This document shows positions 1 through 9,384 of a stretch of DNA of 64,000 nucleotides, one piece after another. The stretch covers positions 62,001 through 126,000 of the forward strand of contig NZ_JAUOPN010000013.1 in the NCBI RefSeq assembly GCF_030547005.1, written 5' to 3'. The notes under the pieces are model-generated. The model had not been told where the DNA came from, ran no database searches, and worked only from the letters and a program-made list of their open reading frames with translations. Source of the stretch: Maribacter sp. 1_MG-2023. Lineage in GTDB: Bacteria; Bacteroidota; Bacteroidia; Flavobacteriales; Flavobacteriaceae. The translations under genes and the position numbers were made by a program. Every line of letters starts with the position of its first letter. The stretch's first letter is position 1.

Positions 1-955
1 TATCATTTGCCCTATTATTCTGTGCAGAAGAAAGTCCTAACGCATCTGCACCTGTAGAAATGGAGCTTCCTCCTCTAGAATTCAAATTCCTGAATCCGCC
101 TGTAAAATTTCTGTAATCATTACGTGTAAATGGTACTTCACCTATATTATTTAAATCGGTGATAATATTTATGCTGTATTTAGGACTGTAGTAGAATAAT
201 TTAGGATGTGCTAAATAGCGATCATCAGGACCATATCCTGCCGTTATTTCTCCGAACCAAAAGTTCTTTTTCCCCTCTTTCAGTTTTATATTCAAAGCCA
301 CATTGTCATCGTCATTAGTCAACCCTTTCATTTGAGAAACCTCATTGAAATTACGTAACACTTCTACTTTACTTAAGGCATTCGCCGGAATATTCTCTAC
401 CGCCAATTTGGTATCGCCATCAAAAAAATCCTTGCCTTCTACCATGATCTTATTCACGGTTTTACCTTCTACTTCTATTTGACCATCATCGTTTATCTCA
501 ATACCCGGAAGGTTTTCCAACACATCTTTTAATTTCTTTTCGGTACCCGATACAAACGAATCGGTATCATAAACTATTGTATCTCCTTTTACAGAAACCG
601 GCATTTCATAGGTAACATCTACCTCATCTAATTGCGCCGCTTGCTCTTGCAATACAATATCTTTGACAGCATCGTTTTCGCCAGCCGTAAATGTGAACGA
701 TTCTGGTTTAAAACCGAGATAACTGATTTTAACCGTGTATTGCTGACCAGACTTTAGCTTCAGCTTAAATAAACCTGCATGGTTGGTTATCCCATAAGAT
801 TCCAAACCTTGTGTGGCCGTATTTATAGCAATTACGTTTGCCATATCGACACCAACGCCCAGACTATCTTTTACAGTACCCGACAATGCTATTTCTTGAG
901 CTGAACCAATAGCAACAGCCAATAAAAGCAGGGTAATAAATACTTTATTTCTCAT
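1..955 (-). CDS. Outer membrane receptor-like beta-barrel protein, N-terminal part (cut by window)
   Basis: The reading frame is open from the ATG at 955 down to base 1, so about 318 residues are visible and the C-terminus lies outside. The protein starts with a signal peptide (MRNKVFITLLLLAVAIGSAQ). A carboxypeptidase-regulatory-like beta-sandwich follows (roughly residues 20-105, with the typical 'SYLGF' turn), then a plug-like region (VYDTDSFVSGTEKKLKDVL ... LPGIEIND) characteristic of Bacteroidota TonB-dependent or OMP beta-barrel family proteins. It is an outer membrane protein; whether it is a true TonB-dependent transporter cannot be judged without the barrel. The GLPGLI gene 40 bp upstream is on the same strand and probably in the same operon, a pairing common in this phylum. 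The substrate is unknown. Confidence 0.85.
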   Translation of the reverse strand, partial: MRNKVFITLLLLAVAIGSAQEIALSGTVKDSLGVGVDMANVIAINTATQGLESYGITNHAGLFKLKLKSGQQYTVKISYLGFKPESFTFTAGENDAVKDIVLQEQAAQLDEVDVTYEMPVSVKGDTIVYDTDSFVSGTEKKLKDVLENLPGIEINDDGQIEVEGKTVNKIMVEGKDFFDGDTKLAVENIPANALSKVEVLRNFNEVSQMKGLTNDDDNVALNIKLKEGKKNFWFGEITAGYGPDDRYLAHPKLFYYSPKYSINIITDLNNIGEVPFTRNDYRNFTGGFRNLNSRGGSSISTGADALGLSSAQNNRAND

Positions 956-995
956 GTGATAGCAATAAAAAAGAATGAATTATGTAGTACAATAT

Positions 996-1853
996 TTAGT
1001 TTGGTCTACCGCCACCACGACCGCCTCTGTTTCTAAAATTCTCTCGCATTTCTTTCATCTTTTCTTGAGAGATTTCATCATACTCTGCTTGGGATACCTT
1101 TTTACCTTTACTTGGTGCTTTTATTTCCATTTTCTCAGAAGGATTCATTGTGATTTCTGAGCATACAATTGTAGTAATATCATCATTTACCGCTAATATT
1201 AAACCCGGCAGCCCCCAATAAAGTCCAGGACCTTGATTTATTGGAATTTCTGGTGTATACCACGCTACAATTTCTACTTCCTTAATCGTAAATTCTTCCT
1301 CTTTCTTCTCTTCATCTTTATTTTCTTCTCCCCTACCCGGTCTTCTGAAAATAGCACTCATATTTGGTCGTTTAATGGTTTTAGTTGCTGTTGCCTTAAA
1401 GGCAGTGTAATTTCCAATTTTCTTAGATTCGCTACCCATTTTCCACTCTAAGGCTTCCAGTTCATCATCGATCAAGAATATTTTACCTAACAGCTCATTT
1501 TTTATCAAATAACGTTGCTCTTTAATATCCTTATACAAATCACCATCAGTACCGGCCATAGCTCCAAAACGCGGACCACGACCTCCACCTCTTTCACCTG
1601 GTTGTTCTAATTTTTCTTCTTCTTGATAAATTGATGCTGTTTGATTGAAATTGAGTACAAAGGTCTTTTCATTTGCCTTTTTTATACGCTCCAACATTTC
1701 TTTTTTTCTATCCTCAGGAATATTTCTGTTCCCAAAATCGAAATTTACTTGAGTTTTACTCTGATAAACTGCCTTACCTTGAAAATCTTGTGCTTGCCCG
1801 GTAACACCTATAAAAACAATTGCAAATGCTATAAACCAATTAAATCTTTTCAT
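996..1853 (-). CDS. GLPGLI family protein
   Basis: This 285-residue protein has an N-terminal signal peptide ending near AQA/AQD (residues 1-21) and carries the family signature, here 'YWGLPGLILAVND' near residue 213. The centre is rich in charged residues (an EEKKEEE stretch) and the C-terminus is rich in glycine and arginine (RNRGGRGGGRPN). GLPGLI proteins are exported Bacteroidota proteins of unknown biochemical function, very often encoded beside an outer-membrane receptor. That is the arrangement here: the receptor-like gene follows after 40 bp on the same strand, so the two are probably co-transcribed. The role is inferred only from this association. Confidence 0.9.
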   Translation of the reverse strand: MKRFNWFIAFAIVFIGVTGQAQDFQGKAVYQSKTQVNFDFGNRNIPEDRKKEMLERIKKANEKTFVLNFNQTASIYQEEEKLEQPGERGGGRGPRFGAMAGTDGDLYKDIKEQRYLIKNELLGKIFLIDDELEALEWKMGSESKKIGNYTAFKATATKTIKRPNMSAIFRRPGRGEENKDEEKKEEEFTIKEVEIVAWYTPEIPINQGPGLYWGLPGLILAVNDDITTIVCSEITMNPSEKMEIKAPSKGKKVSQAEYDEISQEKMKEMRENFRNRGGRGGGRPN

Positions 1854-2048
1854 TTTCTAGAATTAAATATAGAAGTATGACATTATTTTTCGCTTTTGGT
1901 TTAATCGATATCTGTTAATAAATGAATTCAGATAATTATTTTTATGCCATACAACAAATATGTTTTTACTTCCTGTAGTTATCTTGTATCTTGTACCATC
2001 AGAATCTTATTCTGAAATAAGAACACAACCATTAATCAATTTAATTCT

Positions 2049-2663
2049 ATGCACATAGCAGTTGCCGGAAATATCGGTGCCGGAAAAACAACCCTAACTA
2101 GATTACTTTCAAAACATTATAAATGGGAAGCTCATTATGAAGATGTTGTTGAGAACCCATATTTAGATGATTTTTACAATCAGATGGAACGCTGGAGTTT
2201 TAATCTTCAGATATACTTTTTAAACAGTAGGTACCGCCAAATTCTTCAAATTAAAGAAAGTGGTAAAGAAATAATTCAGGATAGAACTATTTATGAGGAT
2301 GCACATATTTTTGCACCCAACCTACATGCTATGGGTCTAATGACCAATAGAGATTTTCAGAACTATTCTAGTTTATTTGATTTGATGGAGACCTTAGTGG
2401 ACCCGCCAGATCTTTTGATTTACCTACGTAGCTCTATTCCTAATTTGGTGAAGCAAATTCACAAGAGAGGTAGAGAATATGAAAACACTATTTCTATTGA
2501 CTATCTAAGCCGATTGAACGAACGTTACGAAGCTTGGATTCATGGATATGAAAAAGGAAACTTATTGATCATCGATGTTGACGATTTAGATTTTGTTGAC
2601 AATCCTGAAGATTTAGGTAGTATCCTTAATAAAATTGACGCTCAAATTAACGGTCTATTTTAA
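2049..2663 (+). CDS. Deoxynucleoside kinase (dNK/dGK-dAK family)
   Basis: This 204-residue cytosolic enzyme phosphorylates deoxyribonucleosides to monophosphates for nucleotide salvage. The P-loop GNIGAGKTT is at residues 8-16. The catalytic and substrate motif DRTIYEDAHIF lies near residue 78, and the arginine-rich LID segment IHKRGREYE near residue 138. Length and motif order fit the bacterial deoxyadenosine/deoxyguanosine kinase family; which nucleoside it prefers cannot be read from sequence. pabB follows after 26 bp on the same strand, so dNK, pabB and the pabC-like gene probably form one transcript. A weak -7-like box (TATCTTG) lies about 65 bp upstream of the ATG. Confidence 0.92.
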   Translation: MHIAVAGNIGAGKTTLTRLLSKHYKWEAHYEDVVENPYLDDFYNQMERWSFNLQIYFLNSRYRQILQIKESGKEIIQDRTIYEDAHIFAPNLHAMGLMTNRDFQNYSSLFDLMETLVDPPDLLIYLRSSIPNLVKQIHKRGREYENTISIDYLSRLNERYEAWIHGYEKGNLLIIDVDDLDFVDNPEDLGSILNKIDAQINGLF

Positions 2664-2689
2664 GTTCAATTTCGCAAAGTCCGAAACCA

Positions 2690-3664
2690 TTGGAAAATTT
2701 TGAAAAAAAAGTCACAAGCTTTCTTCAAGATGAAATTCCGTTTTTCTTTATTATAGATTTTGAAAAAGAGGTAAAAAAGGTTTTTACGTTTGAAGAAGCT
2801 GCAAACGAAAATATCTTCTTCAATATCAAAGGCAACGGTAATGATGAAAATCTTGCTAAAACTAATCTTGAAGGTGTCGATTTTGATTTAAAACCAACAT
2901 TGGTTTCTAAAGAAATTTACGAAAGAGCTTTCAACACCGTCAAGCAAGAATTGAATAATGGCAATAGCTTTTTGCTAAATCTTACGTTCCCTACTGCTCT
3001 CAATACAGCGGTAGATTTAAATGAGATTTATCAAAAAGCCCATGCCCCATATAAGCTTCTTTACAAAGACAAATTCGTTGTTTTCTCACCAGAATGCTAT
3101 CTAAAAATAAAGAACGGAAGCATTTTCTCGTACCCAATGAAAGGCACTATCAACAGTGATGTGCCAAATGCTGAAGAACTATTATTGTCGAATAAAAAAG
3201 AACTGTACGAGCATAACACTATCGTTGACCTTATACGAAACGACCTTTCTATGATTGCTAAAAAAGTAAGGGTAAATAAATTTAGATTCGTAGATAAAAT
3301 TAAAAAAGGAGATCAAGAACTATTACAGACCAGTACCGAAATTCAAGGAGAATTACCTGAGAACTGGAAAGATAACTTCGCCTCTTTATTACTAAAAACA
3401 TTACCGGCAGGATCGATAAGCGGAGCACCAAAAAAGAAAACTTTAGAAATTATTTCTAAAGCGGAAATTGAACCACGTGGTTTCTATACCGGGATCTTTG
3501 GTGTATTCGATGGAGACCAAATTGACAGTGCCGTAAGTATACGATTTATTGAAAAAAATAATAAAAGGCTTTTTTACAAAAGTGGCGGTGGCATTACTCA
3601 CTTGAGCGAGATGGAAGAGGAATACCAAGAACTTTTAGAAAAAATATATGTACCCATTATTTGA
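2690..3664 (+). CDS. pabB: Aminodeoxychorismate synthase component I
   Basis: The enzyme converts chorismate plus ammonia to 4-amino-4-deoxychorismate, the first step from chorismate to p-aminobenzoate and folate. It is 324 residues and contains only the chorismate-binding domain. Diagnostic segments are PMKGT (residues 149-153, the PIKGT-type motif with lysine), 'HNTIVDLIRNDLS', 'LPAGSISGAPK' and 'YTGIFG'. The initiation codon chosen is TTG at 2690; no ATG in frame exists near the 5' end, and the frame covers the whole domain from here. It overlaps the pabC-like gene by 17 bp, indicating translational coupling. The glutamine amidotransferase partner PabA is not encoded nearby and may be shared with anthranilate synthase. 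Confidence 0.88.
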   Translation: MENFEKKVTSFLQDEIPFFFIIDFEKEVKKVFTFEEAANENIFFNIKGNGNDENLAKTNLEGVDFDLKPTLVSKEIYERAFNTVKQELNNGNSFLLNLTFPTALNTAVDLNEIYQKAHAPYKLLYKDKFVVFSPECYLKIKNGSIFSYPMKGTINSDVPNAEELLLSNKKELYEHNTIVDLIRNDLSMIAKKVRVNKFRFVDKIKKGDQELLQTSTEIQGELPENWKDNFASLLLKTLPAGSISGAPKKKTLEIISKAEIEPRGFYTGIFGVFDGDQIDSAVSIRFIEKNNKRLFYKSGGGITHLSEMEEEYQELLEKIYVPII

Positions 3665-4250
3665 ATCTGTTTGTATTGAGAATAGCCAAATTAAGAATGC
3701 AGCATACCATGAGGCTAGATTCAATAGGTCTTATATGCAGCAGTATAAAACACACCCAACCTACACTTTGTTCGATGGTATACATCTAACAAATTTAGAC
3801 GATACCTTAAAATATAAGTTGCGCATTGGCTACAAACAAAACGGTACACGCTTCTCTTTTTCTGAATATGAAAATAACATAGCGACCTCACTAAAGTTGG
3901 TGAGTGACGACACCATTTCTTACGCCTTAAAAAAGAACAATCGCAAAAAGTTAAATGCCCTTTTTTTACAAAGAGGAGAAGCTGATGATGTATTGATTAT
4001 TAAAAACAGACAAGTTACAGACGCATCTTACTCAAACGTACTTTTCTTTGATGGCAAACAAATAGTAACGCCTTCTACTCCACTACTTGAAGGTACTTGC
4101 AGAGCGAGACTTTTAGCTAAAAATAGTATTATCGAGAAATCTATTTCGGTAGATGAGCTGCAAAATTTTGAAAGTTTTCAGTTGGTTAATGCACTCAATG
4201 ATTTTGATGAAAACAGGTGGAATCCCATTCAGAACATCAAAAGGGACTAA
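3648..4250 (+). CDS. pabC: Aminotransferase class IV, probable 4-amino-4-deoxychorismate lyase
   Basis: This 200-residue fold-type IV PLP enzyme probably releases pyruvate from aminodeoxychorismate to yield p-aminobenzoate. The ending 'ADDVLIIKNRQVTDASYSN' followed by 'TPSTPLLEGTCRARLL' is the typical C-terminal half of the family, and LKKNNRKKLNALF contains the probable PLP-lysine region. It is shorter than the roughly 270 residues of Escherichia coli PabC, mainly at the N-terminus, which is normal for small Bacteroidota homologues. The 17-bp overlap with pabB is the main reason for assigning the ADC lyase role rather than a branched-chain or D-amino-acid transaminase. The gene ends 4 bp from the convergent App1-type gene. 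Confidence 0.8.
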   Translation: MYPLFESVCIENSQIKNAAYHEARFNRSYMQQYKTHPTYTLFDGIHLTNLDDTLKYKLRIGYKQNGTRFSFSEYENNIATSLKLVSDDTISYALKKNNRKKLNALFLQRGEADDVLIIKNRQVTDASYSNVLFFDGKQIVTPSTPLLEGTCRARLLAKNSIIEKSISVDELQNFESFQLVNALNDFDENRWNPIQNIKRD

Positions 4251-4254
4251 AGGT

Positions 4255-5256
4255 CTAAATGAATCCGTTTTTCTTGGCGTGGTCTATAGCTTCTTCTGTT
4301 TTATTGACCATTAAAAAGGGAATGTTTTTAAAATCTACAAATAGATTTTCTATTCTCTTCATTCGTTTTGAGTGATTTACACTTCGTAAATAAATAGCTT
4401 TTATTCTACCAGGAAAAAGTGTGGAAATTTCCTGATAAATATCGCCATCTTTTTCACCACTATCACCGATTAGTATAAATTTCAAATCTGGATAGGATTT
4501 TAATAAGTTCGATATCTCTTTTTGCTTCTGCGGTTTCTCATCACTTTTTGTTCTCACTTTAAAGCTCGCCATACTACGTAATAGAATAGGACCCTTGGGG
4601 AAATTATTCGTTTTCAAGAAGAGTTCAAGATATCTGTATAAATTCCACGGACTATGACTTACATAAAATATTGGGTTTGCCTCATTACCCGTTTTACCTA
4701 GATGTAGTTTTGTGTAAAAATCTGAAGTTCCCTCTAATTGTAATCGCTTGGTTGCTCGTTTGAACATGGTATTCAAAATCACTTTCCATTTTAGCGAAGA
4801 AACCACGCCTGTATGCAGAATAGTATCATCAATATCGCTGATAACCCCAAACTTGGCATGTTCACTAGGTATCAACATCTCACCGGGAAAACGATTTTGC
4901 AGAAGTATCTCCCTTTTTAAATTTGTATTGCCAAACGATAGCTCAAATTTTACCCAACCTTCATCATTTGCCAAATCTTGAAGCCCCTCTATATTCTCAT
5001 CAATTAGATAATAACCATCACCATCAGTAGTACCTTCTACTGTTTCACCGTTAGAAAATGTAATTTTTAAAGGAGCATTTTTAATTTCATCGGTTTCAAA
5101 ACGCTTCCATGTATTTTTAATCAAATTGAAAAAACCTTTTTGATCTAAATCGATATTTTCATCTTCAATTGCCCTACCTCTTACATACAAACGATTAGCG
5201 CTACCGTAGGACTGAAAATTAATAATCTGAAGTTTATCTTTTTTAAAAATACCCAT
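4255..5256 (-). CDS. App1/DUF2183 family phosphatase-like protein
   Basis: This is a 333-residue cytosolic protein without a signal peptide. The HAD-type catalytic motif DIDDT occurs near residues 141-145 (ISDIDDTILHTG), followed by a serine-containing 'FYVSHSPWNLY' segment and 'FILIGDSGEKD' near the C-terminal third. These define the DUF2183 family related to yeast App1, a phosphatidate phosphatase. The first half is a beta-rich domain with 'TDGDGYYLI'. The ATG at 5256 (MGIFKKDK) is preferred over an in-frame TTG nine codons upstream at 5283. The physiological substrate in bacteria is unknown. The gene converges on pabC with only 4 bp between the stops and no terminator. Confidence 0.8.
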   Translation of the reverse strand: MGIFKKDKLQIINFQSYGSANRLYVRGRAIEDENIDLDQKGFFNLIKNTWKRFETDEIKNAPLKITFSNGETVEGTTDGDGYYLIDENIEGLQDLANDEGWVKFELSFGNTNLKREILLQNRFPGEMLIPSEHAKFGVISDIDDTILHTGVVSSLKWKVILNTMFKRATKRLQLEGTSDFYTKLHLGKTGNEANPIFYVSHSPWNLYRYLELFLKTNNFPKGPILLRSMASFKVRTKSDEKPQKQKEISNLLKSYPDLKFILIGDSGEKDGDIYQEISTLFPGRIKAIYLRSVNHSKRMKRIENLFVDFKNIPFLMVNKTEEAIDHAKKNGFI

Positions 5257-5487
5257 GACGTTAAAATTACGGTCTTTCAACAACCTTTAAAATTTTTATT
5301 TCAAGAATTATTGATTTTACCACCTATAAGCAATTATAAGAGCCTGTTTCAAATGAATGTCTCTTTCACTCACTCAAAAGCAGCGTTAACTCATTACTCG
5401 TTTCACAGCCTTTAGGTTTACTATAGTTTTAGACAAGCAAATAAATAATAACCCTACTTGTTTATGCAAGTCTAAAATTCAAACATT

Positions 5488-6195
5488 ATGAGACCAAAAA
5501 AAAATCCACAGAAAGACCTGAACAAAAAGAGCGGAACGTTCTTTGTAATCGGACTACTATTAGTATTAGGTATGGTGTACACCGCATTAGAATGGAAATC
5601 ATTTGACCCTATCTATGATATTGATGTAGCCTTGAACGATGTTGATGACTCAATTGACGATGAAGAAGTTCCAATTTTCGAAATAGAAGTAACTCCGTCT
5701 CCAAAACCACCAGTTTTACCAACTGAGATAGAAATTATCGCTGATGATGATCCAACTGAAGAAACTGAAGTTATCGCCATCGAAGTAAACACGGAAACCG
5801 AGGTGATAAACGCATCAGATTTCGAGGTTATAGAAGAAGAGGAAGAGGTAAAAGTTATTTGGACAACAATTGAAGAAGTTCCGGTATTCCCAGGTTGTGA
5901 AAATGAAAAAGACAAAAGGGCTTGCTTTAATGACATGATGCAAAAGCATATTCGTAAAAACTTTCGTTACCCAGAATTAGCTCAAGAAATGAATATACAA
6001 GGTAGAGTGAATACTCAATTTATGATAAATAGTGATGGCACTATTGGAGCTATTCGAAAAAGAGGTCCACACGATGTATTAGAAAAAGAAGCCGTAAGAA
6101 TTTTATCTAAATTACCAAAAATGACTCCTGGTAAACAAAGAGGTTCTGCTGTAAAAGTATCTTTCGCAATTCCTATCACATTCAAACTACAATAG
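5488..6195 (+). CDS. Energy transducer TonB-like protein with C-terminal TonB domain
   Basis: The 235-residue protein has a short cytoplasmic basic N-terminus (MRPKKNPQKDLNKK), one transmembrane helix at about residues 16-34, and an acidic, proline- and valine-rich periplasmic linker up to about residue 130 with many Glu and Asp. A TonB_C domain follows ('FRYPELAQEMNIQGRVNTQF ...' to the end). The 'PVFPGCENEKDKRACF' cysteine pair ahead of the domain is typical of Flavobacteriia. It probably couples the ExbB/ExbD proton motive force to outer membrane receptors. No exbB/exbD lie beside it; a separate exbBD-tonB set occurs at 60-62 kb, so this is a stand-alone transducer. A strong terminator follows. 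Confidence 0.88.
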   Translation: MRPKKNPQKDLNKKSGTFFVIGLLLVLGMVYTALEWKSFDPIYDIDVALNDVDDSIDDEEVPIFEIEVTPSPKPPVLPTEIEIIADDDPTEETEVIAIEVNTETEVINASDFEVIEEEEEVKVIWTTIEEVPVFPGCENEKDKRACFNDMMQKHIRKNFRYPELAQEMNIQGRVNTQFMINSDGTIGAIRKRGPHDVLEKEAVRILSKLPKMTPGKQRGSAVKVSFAIPITFKLQ

Positions 6196-6204
6196 TTATA
6201 AAAC

Positions 6205-6236
6205 AAAAAAACCATCAGCAATGCTGATGGTTTTTA
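6205..6236. terminator. Bidirectional rho-independent terminator between tonB-like gene and hppA
   Basis: CCATCAG and CTGATGG arms enclose a short loop. They are flanked by an A-run on the left and TTTTT on the right, so the hairpin works on both strands for the convergent genes. Confidence 0.85.
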
Positions 6237-6252
6237 TATTTCAAGTAAAACA

Positions 6253-8679
6253 TTACTGTTTATTAATCTCCACTTTTTCTATAGTAATTTCTGTAGCGGT
6301 TCCTTTCTTGGCAATTGTTGCATTTTCAAATGCTTGCAATTGTGCCTCAACCTCAGCTTTTGTACCATTATAAACTACTTCTTCAGTAATAGATTCACCA
6401 TTTACCGTTGTAGAATACGTAACAATAGCTTCCGCCAAATCTGCACTTTCTACATTCATTTCTATAGTAACCTCTTTTGTATCATTTAACGTTGCAACAC
6501 CTTCATCTGCATGACCACCTAATATTGGCGCAATTACCAAACCTATTAAACAAGTCAATTTAATTAAGATGTTCATTGAAGGACCTGAAGTATCTTTAAA
6601 AGGATCACCAACAGTATCACCAGTTACCGCTGCCTTATGAGCTTCTGAACCTTTATACGTCATTTCACCATTAATTTCAACTCCCGCTTCAAATGACTTC
6701 TTTGCATTATCCCAAGCACCACCTGCATTGTTTTGGAAAATTGCCCATAATACACCAGATACGGTAACACCTGCCATATAACCACCTAACATTTCTGCGA
6801 TAGCCAATTTATTCATTCCGAATAACATAGGAACGAATGCAATTACCAATGGAAAACCAATAGTCAACAAACCTGGCAGCATCATTTCCTTCAAAGAAGC
6901 TTTTGTAGAAATTGCTACACATTTATCATATTCTGGCTTACCTGTACCTTCCATAATACCAGGTATCTCTTTAAACTGACGTCTAACCTCCTGTACCATT
7001 TCCATTGCTGCTTTACCAACAGCATTCATTGCCAATGCAGAAAATACCACTGGCACCATACCACCAACAAATAACATGGCCAATACCGGAGCTTTAAATA
7101 TGTTAATACCATCAATACCCGTGAAAGTTACATAGGCGGCAAATAATGCCAAAGATGTTAATGCTGCAGAAGCAATAGCAAAACCTTTACCTGTAGCTGC
7201 AGTTGTATTACCTACAGAATCTAATATATCTGTTCTTTCTCTTACGATAGGTTCTTGCTCACTCATTTCAGCAATACCACCTGCATTGTCAGAAATTGGT
7301 CCGAAGGCATCAATCGCCAATTGCATAGCTGTAGTTGCCATCATTGCAGAAGCAGCCAAAGCAACACCGTAAAAACCTGCAAATGCATAAGATGCCCAAA
7401 TAGCACCTGCAAACAATAAAACTGATGGGAATGTAGATATCATACCCGTAGCCAAACCTGCGATAATATTCGTACCCGCACCTGTTGAAGATTGCTGTAC
7501 AATTTTTAAGATCGGAGACTTCCCTAATCCTGTATAATATTCTGTTACTGAAGAAATCACTGCACCTACTACTAAACCTACCAAAGTGGCATAGAATACA
7601 CGCATGGAAGATATTTCTAAAAGTCCTTCACCAAAGAATTCCATTTTCATGGTTTCAGGCAACATCCAAGTAACCAAACCAAAACATGAGATTGCAACCA
7701 AAACAATTGATGTCCAGTTACCAATATTCAAAGCACCCATTACCTCAGCTTCTTTGGCATCGTTGCTTTTTATTTTCACCAACATGGTACCGATGATAGA
7801 TATAATAATACCTGCACCAGCAATTGCCATTGGCAATAATATTGGTCCGATACCACCAAAGGCATCTGTAATATTACCACCCATATCTTTAATTACATAG
7901 TTACCCAAAACCATAGCTGCTAAAACTGTTGCAACATAAGAACCAAATAAATCTGCACCCATACCGGCAACGTCACCTACGTTATCACCAACATTATCGG
8001 CAATTGTAGCTGGGTTACGTGGATCATCTTCTGGTATACCTGCCTCTACCTTACCTACTAAATCTGCACCTACATCGGCTGCTTTGGTATAAATACCACC
8101 ACCTACACGAGCAAATAGTGCGATAGACTCAGCACCTAAAGAGAAACCTGCTAGGGTTTCTAAAACTATTGTCATATCCATAGTCGATGTCCAAACACCT
8201 CCCATAAAAAACTGAAAGAATAATATAAAGAATATCGTAAGTCCCAATACTGCTAAACCAGCAACACCAAGTCCCATAACAGTACCGCCACCAAAAGATA
8301 TTTTTAATGCATTAGGCAAACTTGTACGTGCTGCCTGTGTAGTTCTTACATTGGTCTTGGTTGCTATTTTCATACCTATATTACCTGCGTAGGCAGAAAA
8401 TACCGCTCCAAAAATAAATGCTATTACAATTAGCCAATGTGTTGTTGGCACTACGAAAGAAACGATTGCAAGCAGAATACTTACAACTACCACGAATATA
8501 GCCAGAAGCCTATATTCTGCACTTAAAAAGGCTAAGGCGCCTTCATAAATGTGATCTGATATTTCTTTCATTTTTCCATCTCCGGCATGTTGTTTCAATA
8601 CCCAAGATCTTTTAATGCCCATGTAAATTAGGCCTAATACTGCCATAAGAATTGGCATGTAAATCATCATTGACTCCAT
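6253..8679 (-). CDS. hppA: K+-dependent membrane-bound pyrophosphatase (probable Na+-translocating)
   Basis: The protein hydrolyses pyrophosphate and pumps Na+ and/or H+ across the inner membrane. It is 808 residues with about 16 transmembrane helices. The substrate-binding motifs [19 protein letters not shown] (about residue 230) and '[15 protein letters not shown]' are intact. The switch region near residue 491 reads [10 protein letters not shown]: alanine where K+-independent enzymes have lysine, marking the K+-dependent subfamily, which includes the Na+ pumps. After the last membrane segment (about residue 718) there is a soluble acidic extension of some 90 residues, which is unusual for the family. 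The soluble pyrophosphatase lies just upstream on the same strand, separated by a terminator. A doubled TTGTTAG heptamer sits directly upstream of the start codon. Confidence 0.95.
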   Translation of the reverse strand: MESMMIYMPILMAVLGLIYMGIKRSWVLKQHAGDGKMKEISDHIYEGALAFLSAEYRLLAIFVVVVSILLAIVSFVVPTTHWLIVIAFIFGAVFSAYAGNIGMKIATKTNVRTTQAARTSLPNALKISFGGGTVMGLGVAGLAVLGLTIFFILFFQFFMGGVWTSTMDMTIVLETLAGFSLGAESIALFARVGGGIYTKAADVGADLVGKVEAGIPEDDPRNPATIADNVGDNVGDVAGMGADLFGSYVATVLAAMVLGNYVIKDMGGNITDAFGGIGPILLPMAIAGAGIIISIIGTMLVKIKSNDAKEAEVMGALNIGNWTSIVLVAISCFGLVTWMLPETMKMEFFGEGLLEISSMRVFYATLVGLVVGAVISSVTEYYTGLGKSPILKIVQQSSTGAGTNIIAGLATGMISTFPSVLLFAGAIWASYAFAGFYGVALAASAMMATTAMQLAIDAFGPISDNAGGIAEMSEQEPIVRERTDILDSVGNTTAATGKGFAIASAALTSLALFAAYVTFTGIDGINIFKAPVLAMLFVGGMVPVVFSALAMNAVGKAAMEMVQEVRRQFKEIPGIMEGTGKPEYDKCVAISTKASLKEMMLPGLLTIGFPLVIAFVPMLFGMNKLAIAEMLGGYMAGVTVSGVLWAIFQNNAGGAWDNAKKSFEAGVEINGEMTYKGSEAHKAAVTGDTVGDPFKDTSGPSMNILIKLTCLIGLVIAPILGGHADEGVATLNDTKEVTIEMNVESADLAEAIVTYSTTVNGESITEEVVYNGTKAEVEAQLQAFENATIAKKGTATEITIEKVEINKQ

Positions 8680-8687
8680 TTAATCTA

Positions 8688-8701
8688 TTGTTAGTTGTTA
8701 G
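8688..8701. repeat. Double heptamer TTGTTAG upstream of hppA
   Basis: Two perfect head-to-tail copies of TTGTTAG lie 9-22 bp upstream of the hppA start, in its presumed leader. Confidence 0.7.
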
Positions 8702-8733
8702 TTCGACTAATGTAGTAAATTAGAATAGAATAA

Positions 8734-8767
8734 AAAAAGCCACTTTTTATTAAAAAAAGTGGCTTAA
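8734..8767 (-). terminator. Terminator downstream of ppa
   Basis: AAGCCACTTTTT pairs with AAAAAGTGGCTT around a short AT loop. On the minus strand it is followed by a T-run. It separates ppa from hppA, so the two pyrophosphatases are likely separate transcripts. Confidence 0.8.
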
Positions 8768-8784
8768 ATGATGTAAAATATTAT

Positions 8785-9312
8785 TTATATCACAAAAGTG
8801 CGCTTCGCTTTGTGCTCACTATCATCATATCTCTTAACACATTCGTGGTAAATTTCGACTGCTTTAGCAGCATCACTCCACCCACCTGTATCAACTTTTT
8901 TCTCTTCTAAATCTTTATATACTTGAAAGAAATGTTCGATTTCTTTTAATCTATGCGGATTCAAATCACTTATATCATTGTTATTGCTCCAGATTGGATC
9001 TGAAACTGGTACACAGATAATTTTCTCATCTGGACCTTTCTCATCTGTCATGTGAAATACACCTATAGGTTTTACTTCCATCACCGTCATTGGATACGTT
9101 GGTTCTGTTCCCATTACTAAAACGTCTAATGGATCTTTATCCAACGCTAAAGTTTCAGGTATGAATCCGTAATCACCAGGATACATCATTGAAGAAAATA
9201 ACATACGATCAAAACGAATTTTATGTAAATCAAAATCGTACTCGTATTTGTTTCTGCTTCCTTTCGGAATTTCTATTAAAACATCAAAGGTTAAGCCTTT
9301 TTCTGCTGCCAT
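8785..9312 (-). CDS. ppa: Inorganic pyrophosphatase (family I, soluble)
   Basis: This 175-residue cytosolic Mg2+-dependent enzyme hydrolyses pyrophosphate to two phosphates. Family I signatures are visible: 'RNKYEYD' near residue 20, the 'YPGDYGFIPETLALDKDPLDVLV' region near residues 52-74 containing the metal-binding aspartates (DKDPLDV), and the C-terminal conserved lysine and tyrosine region. Length matches the bacterial hexameric enzymes. It stands next to the gene for the ion-pumping membrane pyrophosphatase, so this organism has both an energy-dissipating and an energy-conserving PPi hydrolase side by side. A terminator follows it. Confidence 0.95.
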   Translation of the reverse strand: MAAEKGLTFDVLIEIPKGSRNKYEYDFDLHKIRFDRMLFSSMMYPGDYGFIPETLALDKDPLDVLVMGTEPTYPMTVMEVKPIGVFHMTDEKGPDEKIICVPVSDPIWSNNNDISDLNPHRLKEIEHFFQVYKDLEEKKVDTGGWSDAAKAVEIYHECVKRYDDSEHKAKRTFVI

Positions 9313-9384
9313 ATTAAAAATTGTTTAATTTATAGTTTCTTATGAAACGTTACTAAGTTGTTATAATTGTAAAAATTAATCGAA

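Noticed and set aside
5613-5936. Serine/threonine-rich frame on the minus strand inside the TonB-like gene
   Set aside because: It is the antisense shadow of the acidic linker of the real gene; no independent coding evidence.
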